Positions 25,646 through 34,937 of a DNA stretch of 42,848 bases are shown here, piece after piece. Source of the DNA: Azospirillaceae bacterium (lineage in GTDB: Bacteria; Pseudomonadota; Alphaproteobacteria; Azospirillales; Azospirillaceae); contig JANQJV010000086.1 of the NCBI GenBank assembly GCA_028281465.1, forward strand, positions 1 through 42,848. Reading direction: 5' to 3'. How positions within the stretch are numbered: position 1 is the stretch's first letter; each line of letters starts with the position of its first letter. The notes below the pieces were generated by a model that saw nothing but the letters and a program-made list of their open reading frames with translations, did not search any database and was not told the origin of the DNA. Both the position numbers and the translations under genes were made by a program.

Positions 25646-26305
25646 ATGATCACGTTCACCCAAGTCCTTGTCCTTGCGGCCTGCTCGATCGGGCTGTTTG
25701 CTTTCATTTTCGTCAATTGGTTCACCTACCGTCGTCTGCGCTTCGAACAGCGCAGGGCCGAAGCGGAGAAGATCGAACGGCCGGCGGGGCTCGGCTTGGC
25801 CGACCAAGGCTACGACCAAACGCCTGGTCGGGATATCGACTTACAACAGCGTGACCAAGCCCTGTTCTACATGCACCAGGAACAGGTGCGAAAAATCTTT
25901 GATGCCAAGCTCGAGATCATCAAATCGGCAGCCGATGCCCAGCATAAAATTTCCGTGATCCAGGCCGAGGTCCTCAAGCTCAAGGCGGAGAAAGATTTCA
26001 AACTGCTTGAAGATCGCTCGGACATGGGCGACGAAGAGGCCATGGTGCTGATCGGACAGCCGGCTGCGTCGGTGGAAAACCTGCCATCGACGGTGGACTC
26101 GGATGACTCGGGGAACGGCGTCGCCAACCTGCCGGCCAACGTCAACGACTATGAGCGCATGATGCAGTTCCTGGCCGAGCAGCAGGAGCGCACCAAGGTT
26201 GATGTGCAGTCGCGCCTGGACGAATTGGACGCCCAACTCCGCGCCCTACCCGGCCAATCGGTCGATCGTTGGGTCAAAGCACAAACCGACTCAACGGAGG
26301 AATAA
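25646..26305 (+). CDS. Membrane-anchored coiled-coil protein
   Basis: A 219-residue protein with one N-terminal membrane helix (about residues 5-25, FTQVLVLAACSIGLFAFIFVNWF) followed by a basic stretch, which places the rest in the cytoplasm. Residues about 75-122 form a long charged helix likely to be a coiled coil (EQVRKIFDAKLEIIKSAADAQ...), and a second helix lies at about 165-200. The linker (about 125-160) is acidic and disordered. No enzyme motif is visible. Purine-rich GAGAGAAA precedes the start. A weak terminator-like element follows at 26342-26369. Confidence 0.7.
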   Translation: MITFTQVLVLAACSIGLFAFIFVNWFTYRRLRFEQRRAEAEKIERPAGLGLADQGYDQTPGRDIDLQQRDQALFYMHQEQVRKIFDAKLEIIKSAADAQHKISVIQAEVLKLKAEKDFKLLEDRSDMGDEEAMVLIGQPAASVENLPSTVDSDDSGNGVANLPANVNDYERMMQFLAEQQERTKVDVQSRLDELDAQLRALPGQSVDRWVKAQTDSTEE

Positions 26306-26341
26306 AAGAGGTATCTTAGCTCCTTCTTGCTACGCCCGATG

Positions 26342-26369
26342 CCGAGGTTCAGCCTGCGTCGGTTTTTTC
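26342..26369 (+). terminator. Terminator-like hairpin with T run
   Basis: An imperfect short stem (CCGAGG with the CCT and CGG of CCTGCGTCGG) is followed by six T residues, 36 bases after the coiled-coil gene's stop. The stem is broken, so this is a weak intrinsic terminator call. Confidence 0.4.
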
Positions 26370-26756
26370 TAGGGTGTGGCCGCGTATCAACAGCCGCTTG
26401 GCGGCTGCGCTCAGAACCAGGGCGGCAGCCGGAGACCCAACGGCCGGGCAACAGGAATCGAGCCGATGCCCAACACCATCACGGCCAAACGCATTTGCCT
26501 TGATCTCGGTGTGCAAAGGGATGGTAGCACGCCGTTTGTCACGGTTGACCGGTACATTTTCCGGGCACTTGGCCGCAGTATCCGGATCATGATGCGGTCT
26601 CCTTTGGCCATGATCACTGGCTGCGTCGCGGTTGGCGCGGAACCAGGTGGAACACCGCCGCGGCGTCGCTTCCACTTGGTCCGGGTCGGGCAGCTACGCT
26701 GACCCCTGACGCCGGGTGTGGTTCGCAGACGATCAATCGGGTATCGGGCAGATATC

Positions 26757-26925
26757 ATACCCATGGCCCGCATTGATGACACGTTCGGTTTCGGCGCTGA
26801 ACGAGGAGCGCCGGCATCCCTGCCGGCCGGACCGCCGCCATCTTGGCGGCCGGCTGCTGGGCGTGGTCCGGGCCGGCTGGAAGCCGGCGGTCCAGCCGGC
26901 AAGGAGGCCGGCGCTTCGAAACAGG
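26757..26925. repeat. Dispersed palindromic repeat, full copy
   Basis: A chain of hairpins: GCCGGCA/TGCCGGC with a 4-base loop, GCCGCCA/TGGCGGC with a 3-base loop, GCCGGCT/AGCCGGC with a 3-base loop and a fourth GCCGGC pair, all enclosed by GCGCCGGC and its complement near 26919. The first ~100 bp recur at 42748-42848 with few differences. Such hairpin chains, whose spurious translations read like 'GAPASLPAG', are dispersed in many bacterial genomes. Confidence 0.85.
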
Positions 26926-27225
26926 GCGGCCCGAGGACCGGTCATTGAAAGCAATCAGCGCCCTGTGTAACGGGATGGTCGCGATGGTCGGAGCGACCAA
27001 TTTAGCGCCGGGATTATCCGGCCGGCCGCTTGATCCGCGACATCATGCGGGTAACGCACGACCGCCTGCAAAAGAGGTCTTGCAGTGCACCGACACCGGC
27101 TGGCACCAAGGACCCTTGTGACAGGATGGCGTGGCACGCTTGTCCGCCCTTGGTGCCGAGATACCGTGCCCGCGATCTGGACCGGAGGGTGAAGGGCTGG
27201 AAACCGCGACCGGAAAGAGAGGCCA

Positions 27226-27975
27226 ATGCTTTTCCAAGCCTGCTTGAACGGCGGCCGGTCCAAGGCGGAAGCGCCCGGCGTTCCGGTAACGCACCAGGAG
27301 TTGGCCGCCGATGCCGCGGCCGTTCGGCAGGTTGGCGCCGCAGAGCTGCACGTGCACCCGCGCAATGGCGCCGGCGCCGAGAGTCTGGACCCGGCGGATG
27401 TGGCAGCATGCCTTGGCGCCATCCGGGCCGCGGTGCCGGGTATGCCGGTCGGGGTGGGCACCGGCGCCTGGATCGCGCCCGGTGGCCGGCCCCGGTTAGA
27501 CCTGATCCGACGCTGGACCGGAACCAACCTGCCCGATTACGCCTCGGTCAACCTGAACGAAGTCGACGCACCGGAAACCATGGAGATTTTGCTATCCCTT
27601 GGAATCGGCATCGAGGCCGGCATTTGGACCGCGCAGGACGCGGCGCGCCTCGCCGACCTGCCGTTCAAACACCAATGCCTCCGGATTCTGCTCGAGATGA
27701 CCAGCGACGACCCGGCGGAAGCCACCCGTGAGTATCATGCGGCCCGTGCCATCTTGTCCGACGCCGACATCATGACCCCGATCCTGCTGCACGGCGAGGG
27801 TGGCAGCGTCTGGCCCATGGTCGCCCTGGCCCGGGCCGACGGCCACGCCACCCGCATCGGCTTCGAAGATACCCTCACCCTACCGGACGGCGGCCCGGCC
27901 ACAAGCAATGCCGAGATCGTCGCGGCAGCTTTGCGATTCTTGGAACCAGGTGCCCCCCTCCCGACCCGGATCTGA
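27226..27975 (+). CDS. BKACE-family beta-keto acid cleavage enzyme
   Basis: A 249-residue TIM-barrel protein of the BKACE (DUF849) family, whose founding member Kce cleaves 3-keto-5-aminohexanoate with acetyl-CoA. Visible family features are the N-terminal ACLNGGRSK, the GAAELHVHPRN strand carrying metal-binding His residues (HVH at about residues 43-45), VGVGTGAW, a strand with VNLNE (about 103-107) and the C-terminal GFEDTL. At 249 residues it belongs to the shorter branch of the family (typical members are 270-310), so the substrate should not be assumed to be the Kce one. AGAGAGG precedes the ATG. It appears to be a single-gene unit. Confidence 0.85.
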   Translation: MLFQACLNGGRSKAEAPGVPVTHQELAADAAAVRQVGAAELHVHPRNGAGAESLDPADVAACLGAIRAAVPGMPVGVGTGAWIAPGGRPRLDLIRRWTGTNLPDYASVNLNEVDAPETMEILLSLGIGIEAGIWTAQDAARLADLPFKHQCLRILLEMTSDDPAEATREYHAARAILSDADIMTPILLHGEGGSVWPMVALARADGHATRIGFEDTLTLPDGGPATSNAEIVAAALRFLEPGAPLPTRI

Positions 27976-28050
27976 TCGGCCTTGCCTGAGCACGGACGTA
28001 AAGAGAGACCGTCGGTGCAGCACCAGCGACGGCATCCGCCCCAGTCCCAT

Positions 28051-28096
28051 AGGGTTCGGCGCCCAAAGGGTTTGACGCCCAGAGGGTTTAACGCTC
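28051..28096. repeat. Imperfect 15-16 bp tandem repeat
   Basis: Three diverged units built on AGGGTTxGRCGCCCA follow each other between the BKACE gene and the TPR/methyltransferase gene. The units differ at several positions, so the array is older than those at 266 and 20219. Confidence 0.55.
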
Positions 28097-28211
28097 GTCA
28101 AGTCACGTTTCGCGAACCTAGCATGCTGATCATCAAACACCTGCCCCCAATGCCCTCCGCCCCACGTGCCCCCTTGCGCCCGTGCAGGGGGTCCCGTACA
28201 CCGGGGCGGAG

Positions 28212-29846
28212 ATGAGCGAGGCCATCGACCACGATATCGAGCTGGCGACCGACCAGTTCATGGCCGGGCGGCTGCAAGAGGCCTGGACGGCCTGTCGTCG
28301 CGTGCTCGACGCCAAGCCGCTGCACGCCCAGGCGCTGCATCTGGCCGGGCTGATCTCCTACCAACTCGACCGGGCCGCCGAGGCGCTTGACTATCTGGAC
28401 CAAGCGATCGCCGTCAATCCGGCGGATCCGTCGGTACACAACAGCCGCGGCAGCATCTTTTACCAACTCGGTCGATATGCCGAAGCGGAACCGGCGTTTC
28501 GCCAAGCCATCACCCATGGCGGCGACTTGGTCGATCCGCACATCAACCTGGGAAACGCCCTGTTTGCCCAAGGCCGGCCAGCGGATGCGGAGGCCTGCTT
28601 CCGCACCGCCATCGGCCTCGCCCCCGGAAATGCGGGCGCCCATAACAATTTGGGGACCGCCCTGCGGGCCCAGGGCCGCGGTGATGATGCCGTTGCCGCG
28701 TTCCGCCAAGCTCTGCTGCTGCGGCCGACTGACTTGGAAGCCCGCTACAATCTGGGAGACGCCTTGCTGGCACAGATGCAGTTGGAAGAGTCCGAAGCGT
28801 GCTTCCGCTATGTCATCACCCACCAGCCGCGCTTCGTTCCAGCCCACGCCGGGTTGGGCCAAACCCTGTATCACCAGCACCGCATCGACGAGGCAATCGA
28901 GGTTCTCGACCGCGCCGCAGCACAGGCCCCCGATCACCCGGTGCTCGATTATGCCCGCCGTCTGGCTTATGGGCTGCGCGTGCCGGCAGGCTATCCAACC
29001 ATGCTCACCGACCAGCGGCGCAACGATGCTTTCGACGCGGCGATCGCCCGGGCAGTAGCGGTGAACGACCTGGTGTTGGAGATTGGCACCGGCTCCGGCC
29101 TGTTCGCTCTGATGGCGGCACGGGCGGGGGCCGGCCACGTCATCACCTGTGAAAACAATCAGGTGTTGGCCCGCGTCGCCGGTGAGATCGTGGCGCGCAA
29201 TAGCCTAGCTGATCGCATTGCCGTCGTGCCGACCATTTCCACCCGGCTGCGCGTCGGCATCGACCTGAAACGCCGGGCAGATGTGCTGATCTTCGAACTG
29301 GTTACCCCTGGCTTTCTGGCACCCAACGCCCTCACCTACCTCAAGCACGCCAAGGCCGAACTGCTGCGACTGGAGGCGTCCATCATCCCGCGTGCGATCA
29401 CGGTGCACGCGGTGCTGGTCGAATCCGAGACGGTCAAGCGCCGGCATCCGATGGGCGAGGTCAAGGGCTTCGATCTCGCTCCGTTCGACCGCCTGTGCCA
29501 ACCCGGGGCCGCCCGCATCGACCTGGCCTCGGAACCGCACCGCCGTCTGAGTGCCGCCTTCGCGGCCCTCACCCTCGATTTTCGCCAACCGATCGCGCTC
29601 GAGGGCAGCCGGACAGACTCGGTGCCAGTGACGGCAGACGGTCTGTGCCACGGCGTGGCGTTTTGGCTCGTGCTGCACCTGGACGACACCACCGACTACA
29701 CGAGTGCGCCAGACGATCACCCCGGCACGCATCTGAAACAGGCCCTGCACATCTTCCCCGAGCCGCGACCGCTACGCGCCGGCGACCTGCTGACCGTCAC
29801 GGCACGCTACGACAACACCCGTCTGGTCTTCGAGCCGGACGGCTGA
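28212..29846 (+). CDS. TPR protein with PRMT-like methyltransferase domain
   Basis: A 544-residue protein from the ATG at 28212; an upstream start at 28182 is less likely. About seven TPR repeats fill residues 5-245 (for example ALDYLDQAIAVNPADPSVHNSRG and AVAAFRQALLLRPTDLEARYNLGDAL). A SAM-binding domain follows: EIGTGSGLFALMAARAG (motif I, near 295), then VITCENN with the acidic ribose-binding residue. The segment ADVLIFELVTPGFLAPN corresponds to the double-E loop of protein arginine methyltransferases, though only one Glu is evident. The plan TPR plus PRMT-like domain matches the PRMT7/PRMT9 group. Protein substrate methylation is plausible. The gene stands 55 bp upstream of a UMF1 transporter. 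Confidence 0.82.
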   Translation: MSEAIDHDIELATDQFMAGRLQEAWTACRRVLDAKPLHAQALHLAGLISYQLDRAAEALDYLDQAIAVNPADPSVHNSRGSIFYQLGRYAEAEPAFRQAITHGGDLVDPHINLGNALFAQGRPADAEACFRTAIGLAPGNAGAHNNLGTALRAQGRGDDAVAAFRQALLLRPTDLEARYNLGDALLAQMQLEESEACFRYVITHQPRFVPAHAGLGQTLYHQHRIDEAIEVLDRAAAQAPDHPVLDYARRLAYGLRVPAGYPTMLTDQRRNDAFDAAIARAVAVNDLVLEIGTGSGLFALMAARAGAGHVITCENNQVLARVAGEIVARNSLADRIAVVPTISTRLRVGIDLKRRADVLIFELVTPGFLAPNALTYLKHAKAELLRLEASIIPRAITVHAVLVESETVKRRHPMGEVKGFDLAPFDRLCQPGAARIDLASEPHRRLSAAFAALTLDFRQPIALEGSRTDSVPVTADGLCHGVAFWLVLHLDDTTDYTSAPDDHPGTHLKQALHIFPEPRPLRAGDLLTVTARYDNTRLVFEPDG

Positions 29847-29901
29847 GCTGGTGCCCAAATCCCGAACCCAGCGGCGCCCCAACCCAAACCCATAAGGTTC
29901 C

Positions 29902-31182
29902 ATGACGCATCCAGGCGATCAGCAGGCCGGTACACGGGCGAGCGCCATCGCCGCCTGGTGCCTCTATGACTGGGCGAACACCGCCTTCGGGTCGGTCATC
30001 GTCACTTTCATCTTTGCGGTGTACTTCACGCAGCAGGTGGCTGTGGATGCGGTCACCGGCACGGCGCAATGGAACTACGCCACGGGTGCTGCCGGCATTG
30101 TCGTCGCCCTGCTCAGCCCGATGCTCGGCGCCATCGCTGACCATTCCGGCGCCCGCAAGCCATGGATCGGCCTGTTCACGGGCCTGACCGTGTTCGCCAG
30201 CCTGACGCTGTGGTTCGCCGCCCCGACACCTGAGTGGGTACCGCTGGCCATGCTCGCTGTCGCCGTCGGCGTCATCGGCCTGGAGTTGGCCACCGTGTTC
30301 TACAACGCCATGCTGCACGACCTCGCACCACCCGGCTACACCGGACGGATTTCGGGCTGGGGTTGGGGTCTGGGGTATCTGGGCGGACTGGGGTGCCTGG
30401 TGACCGCGCTGTTTGTCCTGGTGCGGCCGGAGCAACCGCTGTGGGGCTGGCTCGACACGGCCGAGAGCGAGCACCTGCGCGCCACCGGCCCGCTCGTTGC
30501 GCTGTGGTTCACCGTCTTCGCGCTCCCGATGTTTCTGATGACGCCGGACCGGCCGCCAAGCGGCCTGCGCTTGGGCGCCGCCGTCACCAAGGGGTTGCGC
30601 ACGCTGAAAGAGACTCTGGTGGAGGTACGGCGCTACACCAATATCGTGCGCTTCTTCATCGCCAGCGCGTTTTATCGCGATGGACTGGCAACATTGTTCA
30701 ACGTCGGCGGCATCTATGCCGGCACGACCTTCGACATGGATTTCGACGAAATCGTGCTGTTCGCCATCGCGCTCAATGTGACGGCGGCGCTGGGTTCGGT
30801 GCTGTTTGCCTGGGTGGACGACTGGATCGGCGCAAAGCCGACCATCGTGATCAGCCTCATTGGGCTGATCGGCCTCGGCGTTCCAACGCTCCTGATCACG
30901 GAAAAATCAACGTTTTGGCTCCTCGCCATGGGTCTCGGCCTGTTCATGGGGCCGGCCCAGGCCGCGGGCCGCTCGCTGCTGGCGCGCCTGGCCCCGCCAC
31001 ACATGATGACCGAAATGTTCGGCTTGTACAGCCTGTCGGGTAAGGCGGTGTCGTTCATCGGCCCGTGGGCCTTCGCCGTCGCCACCCAGGCCTTCGAGAG
31101 CCAACGTGCCGGCATGGCCACAATCCTGGTGTTGTTCGCGATTGGTCTCACTGTGATGATAACCGTGCGCGACCCACGGTGA
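29902..31182 (+). CDS. UMF1-family MFS transporter
   Basis: A 426-residue membrane protein with about twelve helices. The N-terminal AWCLYDWANTAFGSVIVTFIFAVYF is the hallmark of the UMF1/Atg22-like branch of the major facilitator superfamily; PMLGAIADHSGARKPWI is the loop 2-3 signature, and GRISGWGWGLGYLGG lies in the fifth helix. Fungal Atg22 relatives export amino acids from the vacuole; bacterial substrates are unknown. The gene follows the TPR/PRMT-like gene by 55 bp and may be cotranscribed with it. Nothing connects it to the phosphonate island 11 kb away. Confidence 0.9.
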   Translation: MTHPGDQQAGTRASAIAAWCLYDWANTAFGSVIVTFIFAVYFTQQVAVDAVTGTAQWNYATGAAGIVVALLSPMLGAIADHSGARKPWIGLFTGLTVFASLTLWFAAPTPEWVPLAMLAVAVGVIGLELATVFYNAMLHDLAPPGYTGRISGWGWGLGYLGGLGCLVTALFVLVRPEQPLWGWLDTAESEHLRATGPLVALWFTVFALPMFLMTPDRPPSGLRLGAAVTKGLRTLKETLVEVRRYTNIVRFFIASAFYRDGLATLFNVGGIYAGTTFDMDFDEIVLFAIALNVTAALGSVLFAWVDDWIGAKPTIVISLIGLIGLGVPTLLITEKSTFWLLAMGLGLFMGPAQAAGRSLLARLAPPHMMTEMFGLYSLSGKAVSFIGPWAFAVATQAFESQRAGMATILVLFAIGLTVMITVRDPR

Positions 31183-31499
31183 ACGGCTTAGACCGAACCG
31201 GCATGCACGACGGAAAAAACCATAGCTGTCACCTGCGACCCAATGCCGCAGCCCAAGCCACCAGCCGGCGCCGTGACCCCGAGGTTTCAACCGTCTCGCC
31301 ACGTTAGACCCGGGCCGGCCAAGGCGCCTGCGGCAGTTCGCACCGGGCGAGTGCACGGAACGCCCGTATAGCATGCGCTGTGAGCATCCGTCCCATGTCG
31401 TCCGGGTGTTGGTCCAGGGGCGACGCGAACCGGAGACCGTGCGACCGGATCGGGTGCCCTGGCAGGAACCGACCATGCGGCTGCGGCCCCGGAGTGATC
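31183..31499. other. Intergenic region upstream of the MarR gene
   Basis: An in-frame extension of the MarR gene to 31380 exists but does not look like protein-coding sequence of the family. I see no other gene. Confidence 0.4.
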
Positions 31500-31997
31500 A
31501 TGGATACGATCGAAACCCACCCAAGCATTGATCTGCCGTACGCGTCGCCGACGCTCATGCTGGAGGACTTCCTGCCCTATCGGCTGTCGGTGCTCAGCAG
31601 TACGATCAGCCGAACCCTGGCGCGCCTGTACGAACGCCGTTTCGGCATCACTGTCGGCGAGTGGCGCGTCATTGCCAACCTGGCCCGCCACGGCCCTTTG
31701 TCCGCCAACGGCGTGTGCGACCGCAGCGCCATGGACAAAGTGCAGGTCAGCCGAGCTGTGGCGAAAGCGGTCGATGGTGGGTTGATCGACCGGTCGATCG
31801 ACCCGTATGATCGCCGTCGCTCCATCCTCACCCTCACCGCCAAAGGTCGGTCTGTGCACGACCAGGTTCTCCCGTTGGCGCGCGAATATCAGGACCATTT
31901 GCGAACGGCGCTGGACGACGAGGAACACGCCCAGTTTCTCGAGATGCTGTCGCGGCTGTTGATGCGTGCCTCAAGCCCTCGCTACCTCGACAGCTAG
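31500..31997 (+). CDS. MarR-family transcriptional regulator
   Basis: A 165-residue winged-helix regulator. The core shows an N-terminal dimerisation helix (YRLSVLSSTISRTLARLYERRFGIT), the first DNA-binding helices (GEWRVIANLARHGPLSANGVCDRSAMDKVQVSRAVAKAVDGGLIDR) and the wing DPYDRRRSILTLTAKGR, the classic MarR DxRxxxxxLT signature. The start at 31500 is taken because upstream extensions lack resemblance. Its targets are unknown; local genes (UMF1 transporter, periplasmic AMIN protein) are candidates. The stop codon TAG is completed by the first two bases of a MITE-like element, so the last residues may differ from relatives without the insertion. Confidence 0.9.
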   Translation: MDTIETHPSIDLPYASPTLMLEDFLPYRLSVLSSTISRTLARLYERRFGITVGEWRVIANLARHGPLSANGVCDRSAMDKVQVSRAVAKAVDGGLIDRSIDPYDRRRSILTLTAKGRSVHDQVLPLAREYQDHLRTALDDEEHAQFLEMLSRLLMRASSPRYLDS

Positions 31998-32147
31998 AGC
32001 AAATTCCGAGTAGATCGATGCACTCTGCGACGAGGCTCTACCGAAGAATCAGATAACGAGAGGGTTTTCCACGAATCCAAAGAGAGCGGAAGACGCTCTT
32101 AGGATCGGCTCTTCGCAGACACAATCGATCCACTCGGAATTTGCTCT
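31996..32147. mobile_element. MITE-like inverted-repeat element, copy 1
   Basis: About 152 bp bounded by near-perfect inverted repeats AGAGCAAATTCCGAGT, continued by A/G then GATCGAT. It encodes no transposase. Part of the interior (GCGGAAGACGCTCT and TCTGCGACGA) recurs in the element at 35898-36024. The spurious minus-strand translation (SVFRSLWI) matches that of the second element (SVFRSYWF), supporting common origin. No clear target duplication is seen. Confidence 0.7.
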
Positions 32148-32339
32148 GGGTGGCGGTTCGTTTGTGGTCGACCATGAGTGGACGGTGTGGCCTAGCCCGG
32201 CCCCCAGGGGCGGTCCGCGGTGTGTTTGACCCTTCACTGTGCTTTTGCGTATCTTGACCGCACGGGGATCGGATCGGGACCGCCGGTGTTGCCGATCGAC
32301 CGGTCCCTTTCCGTACACCGGAACGGAGACGTATCGAGA
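31998..32339. other. Intergenic region, mostly the MITE-like element
   Basis: Nearly half is the inverted-repeat element. The rest should contain the promoter of the AMIN/Sel1 gene. No other gene is supported. Confidence 0.5.
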
Positions 32340-33671
32340 ATGCAGGCACACCGGGGTCGCTGGCTCGCCATCATGCTTGTCTGGCTGTTGCCGTGCACCG
32401 CCCTGGCGCAATCGGTCGCACCCGAGGTGGTGCGCCTGCGCACGGGCCAACATCGGAATTACGAACGCGTTGTTCTCGACCTTACCGGTCCAGCCGGTCA
32501 GGTGCGCACGGCTACCAACGCCGACGGCACCAGCGTTTTGATCGATTTTCCCGCTGGCATCGGCTGGCGGCCCGCGGCGACCGGCAACCTGGCGCGCGTC
32601 GCCCTGTTGCAATCCTATCGTTTCGCCCCCTTACCGCCCGGCGGAAGCCGATTGACCATCGACACCGCCCGCCCGGTCCGTGTCCTGCGCCTGGAACAGT
32701 TATCGCCGGGCGGGACGGCCGGTCATCGGCTCATGCTGGATGTGACCGCTACGACAGCCCCGGCGCCGCAGGCCGTGACCGCCGATACCACGCCGGACCG
32801 GTCTCCGGCCGTCGTCCCCGTACGACCCAAACCGCGTCCGTCACCGCCATCCGCGAACGCAGCCGTGGCGGTGGTCGGCCCAGAGATCGGGGCCGACTCG
32901 GATGAGGCTTCACCAGCCGATTCTTCGCCGGCAGAAGACCGGGCGCCGGCAGAAGACCGGGCGCCGGCAGGGGAGCAATCCGGACCGCTGGCGCCCCTGG
33001 CGCAAAACCAGCCAGCATTGGCACCAGCATCCAGACCAGACGCTGCGACTGGGACCACGGGAGCGACCACCCCGGCAGGGAATGTTGAACCACACGCGCC
33101 CGTGGCCGCGTTGAGGGCACCGCCAGAGGATGCAACGTCCCCGCCCCCACCGGCACCGATGGCCCCACCGGAACCGGCGCCACCGCCGGCACCGGCCGCT
33201 GCCGACGGGGCTGGCGGCACCGAGGCAGACTGGAATGCGTCCGATGACGGGTCGTTGCGGGCGGCCGCGGAGCAGGGCGACACAGAGGCCATGCTGCTCC
33301 TGGCCAACCAGTCTTTGGCGCAAGCCCTCGAGTGGTTCGCTCGCGCCGCTGACTCCGGCAGTGCCCCAGCGGCCTTCAACGCAGCCCAAATGTATCGCAT
33401 GGGGCTCGGGACGGAACCGGACTTGGCCGCCGCAGCCGCGTGGTTCGAACGCGCCGCCGACACCGGCCTAGCACCAGCCCAGGTCAATCTCGCGATCATG
33501 AAACTACGCGCCATGGGCACACCGCTCGACCGGGCCGGTGGTCTGGCATTGCTCCGCGCGGCCGCCGAGCAGGGATTCGAAGAGGCGCGGACCCTGCTCA
33601 GTCGCCTGGAACCGGCCCCCCAAACAGCTCCAGAGACAGCCCCGGAAACCACCACGTCACAACAGCCCTGA
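32340..33671 (+). CDS. Periplasmic AMIN-domain and Sel1-repeat protein
   Basis: A 443-residue secreted protein. Residues 1-24 are a signal peptide ending CTALAQS. An AMIN domain follows (about 28-135: VVRLRTGQHRNYERVVLDLTGP, FAPLPPGGSRLTIDTARPVRV, HRLMLDV), a beta fold that targets proteins to peptidoglycan or septal sites. A long Pro/Ala linker (about 140-300) contains an exact duplication of PAEDRA. The C-terminal ~130 residues are Sel1-like repeats (AAEQGDTEAMLLLAN, ARAADSGSAPAAFNAAQMYRMGLGTEPD, ERAADTGLAPAQVNLAIM). The make-up suggests an envelope scaffold or cell-division factor. No amidase domain is present. The start at 32340 is set by the signal peptide. Confidence 0.85.
   Translation: MQAHRGRWLAIMLVWLLPCTALAQSVAPEVVRLRTGQHRNYERVVLDLTGPAGQVRTATNADGTSVLIDFPAGIGWRPAATGNLARVALLQSYRFAPLPPGGSRLTIDTARPVRVLRLEQLSPGGTAGHRLMLDVTATTAPAPQAVTADTTPDRSPAVVPVRPKPRPSPPSANAAVAVVGPEIGADSDEASPADSSPAEDRAPAEDRAPAGEQSGPLAPLAQNQPALAPASRPDAATGTTGATTPAGNVEPHAPVAALRAPPEDATSPPPPAPMAPPEPAPPPAPAAADGAGGTEADWNASDDGSLRAAAEQGDTEAMLLLANQSLAQALEWFARAADSGSAPAAFNAAQMYRMGLGTEPDLAAAAAWFERAADTGLAPAQVNLAIMKLRAMGTPLDRAGGLALLRAAAEQGFEEARTLLSRLEPAPQTAPETAPETTTSQQP
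32932..32972. repeat. 18-bp in-frame tandem duplication
   Basis: GCAGAAGACCGGGCGCCG occurs twice head to tail, with a further partial copy, inside the linker of the AMIN/Sel1 gene. Being 18 bp, it keeps frame and yields PAEDRAPAEDRAPAG. Confidence 0.8.
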
Positions 33672-33737
33672 CCGGTGCTGACCCCATCTGCCACGGCGGT
33701 GACGCCCCCACCGCCGCCCACGCACAGGATTCCCACT

Positions 33738-34937
33738 GTGACCGCATCAACTGCTGCCGATCCGCCGTTCCGTATCGCCGCCGCCCTATCCCGCCTGGGA
33801 ACCGAAACCGCCTTTGAGGTGCTGGCGCGGGCCCACCAACTGGAAGCAACTGGCCGATCCATTCTCAACCTTGGCATCGGCCAGCCGGATTTCACACCGG
33901 CCGCCCACATCACCGAAGCCGCCGTGAAAGCGCTGCGCGACGGGCAGCACGGCTATACGCCGAGCCCAGGCATCCTGCCTCTGCGTGAGGCGGTGGCAGC
34001 GGACCTAAATGGGCGGCACGGCGTCCCGGTCGATCCGGATCACATCGTCGTCGTACCGGGCGGTAAAGTGACCATGGCCTTCGCCATCCTGATGTTCGGT
34101 GAAGCGGGGGCCGAGATTCTCTACCCCAACCCCGGATTTCCGATTTACGAGAGCCTGATACGGTTCAGCGGCGCGACGCCGGTGCCGATCCGCCTGCATG
34201 CTGATCTCGGCTTCTCGTTCCGCGCCGAGGAAGTCCTGGCCCAGATCACCCCGGCCACCCGGCTCATCATCCTCAACAGCCCGGGCAACCCGACCGGCGG
34301 CATGACCGACGATGCAGAATTGTCGGCCCTGGCCGACGGCCTCACCGCGCGGCCCGACATCGCCATTCTGTCGGACGAGATTTACTCCCGGCTGAGCTTC
34401 GACGGCCGACCGCATCGGTCACTGCTCGCCACGCCGGCTTTGCGCGACCGGGTCATCCTGCTCGACGGCTGGTCCAAAACCTATGCCATGACCGGGTGGC
34501 GGCTCGGTTACGGTGTGTGGCCACGCGCCCTGGTGCCGCACGCCACCCGTCTCTCCGTCAACATCCATTCCTGCGTCAATGCTGCGGCGCAATATGCCGG
34601 CATTGCAGCCCTGATCGGGCCGCAGACCCAGGTGGCCGAGATGGCAGCGGCGTTCCAGCACCGCCGCGACATCGCCCACGACCGCTTGAACCGATTGCCC
34701 GGCGTGGTCTGCGCCAAGCCGCGCGGCGCCTTCTACGCCTTCCCCTCGATCACCGGCACTGGCCTGGACGCACGCACCTGCCAGACCCGGCTTCTCGAAG
34801 AGGCTGGCGTGGCCACGGTTGCCGGCACCAGCTTCGGCGCCGCCGGCGAAGGCCACATTCGTTTGTCCACCGCGGCCTCGCCGAGTGTGATCGAGCGGGC
34901 GATTGACCGGATGCACGGCTTGCTGGCCACAGCGTGA
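33738..34937 (+). CDS. Class I PLP-dependent aminotransferase
   Basis: A 399-residue aminotransferase of the aspartate aminotransferase fold type I. Features include NLGIGQPDF near residue 45, GYTPSPGI, the NSPGNPTGG motif, SDEIYSRL and the PLP-binding Lys in DGWSKTYAMTGWRLGY, then GHIRLS with the carboxylate-binding Arg at the end. The GTG at 33738 gives the usual length; a GTG at 33675 would add a Pro-rich 21-residue extension. Substrate is uncertain: the sequence fits the Ib subgroup (aspartate, aromatic or branched amino acids). Its stop overlaps the start of the pseudouridine synthase (GTGA). Confidence 0.9.
   Translation: MTASTAADPPFRIAAALSRLGTETAFEVLARAHQLEATGRSILNLGIGQPDFTPAAHITEAAVKALRDGQHGYTPSPGILPLREAVAADLNGRHGVPVDPDHIVVVPGGKVTMAFAILMFGEAGAEILYPNPGFPIYESLIRFSGATPVPIRLHADLGFSFRAEEVLAQITPATRLIILNSPGNPTGGMTDDAELSALADGLTARPDIAILSDEIYSRLSFDGRPHRSLLATPALRDRVILLDGWSKTYAMTGWRLGYGVWPRALVPHATRLSVNIHSCVNAAAQYAGIAALIGPQTQVAEMAAAFQHRRDIAHDRLNRLPGVVCAKPRGAFYAFPSITGTGLDARTCQTRLLEEAGVATVAGTSFGAAGEGHIRLSTAASPSVIERAIDRMHGLLATA

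Larger units (their letters stand above)
26306..27225. other. Gene-poor region with palindromic repeats
   Basis: About 920 bp with no gene I can support. Open frames here cross the palindromic repeat at 26757-26925 and have no family resemblance. The last ~150 bp should hold the promoter for the BKACE gene. Confidence 0.5.

Noticed and set aside
26707-26970. Small open frames around 26.7-27.0 kb
   Set aside because: Their translations are readings of the palindromic repeat (GAPASLPAG-like), a known source of false small genes.
33738-34937. Aminotransferase as the missing aminoethylphosphonate transaminase
   Set aside because: It is of the AspC fold-I subgroup, 15 kb away, and coupled to an RNA pseudouridine synthase. 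Nothing links it to phosphonates.
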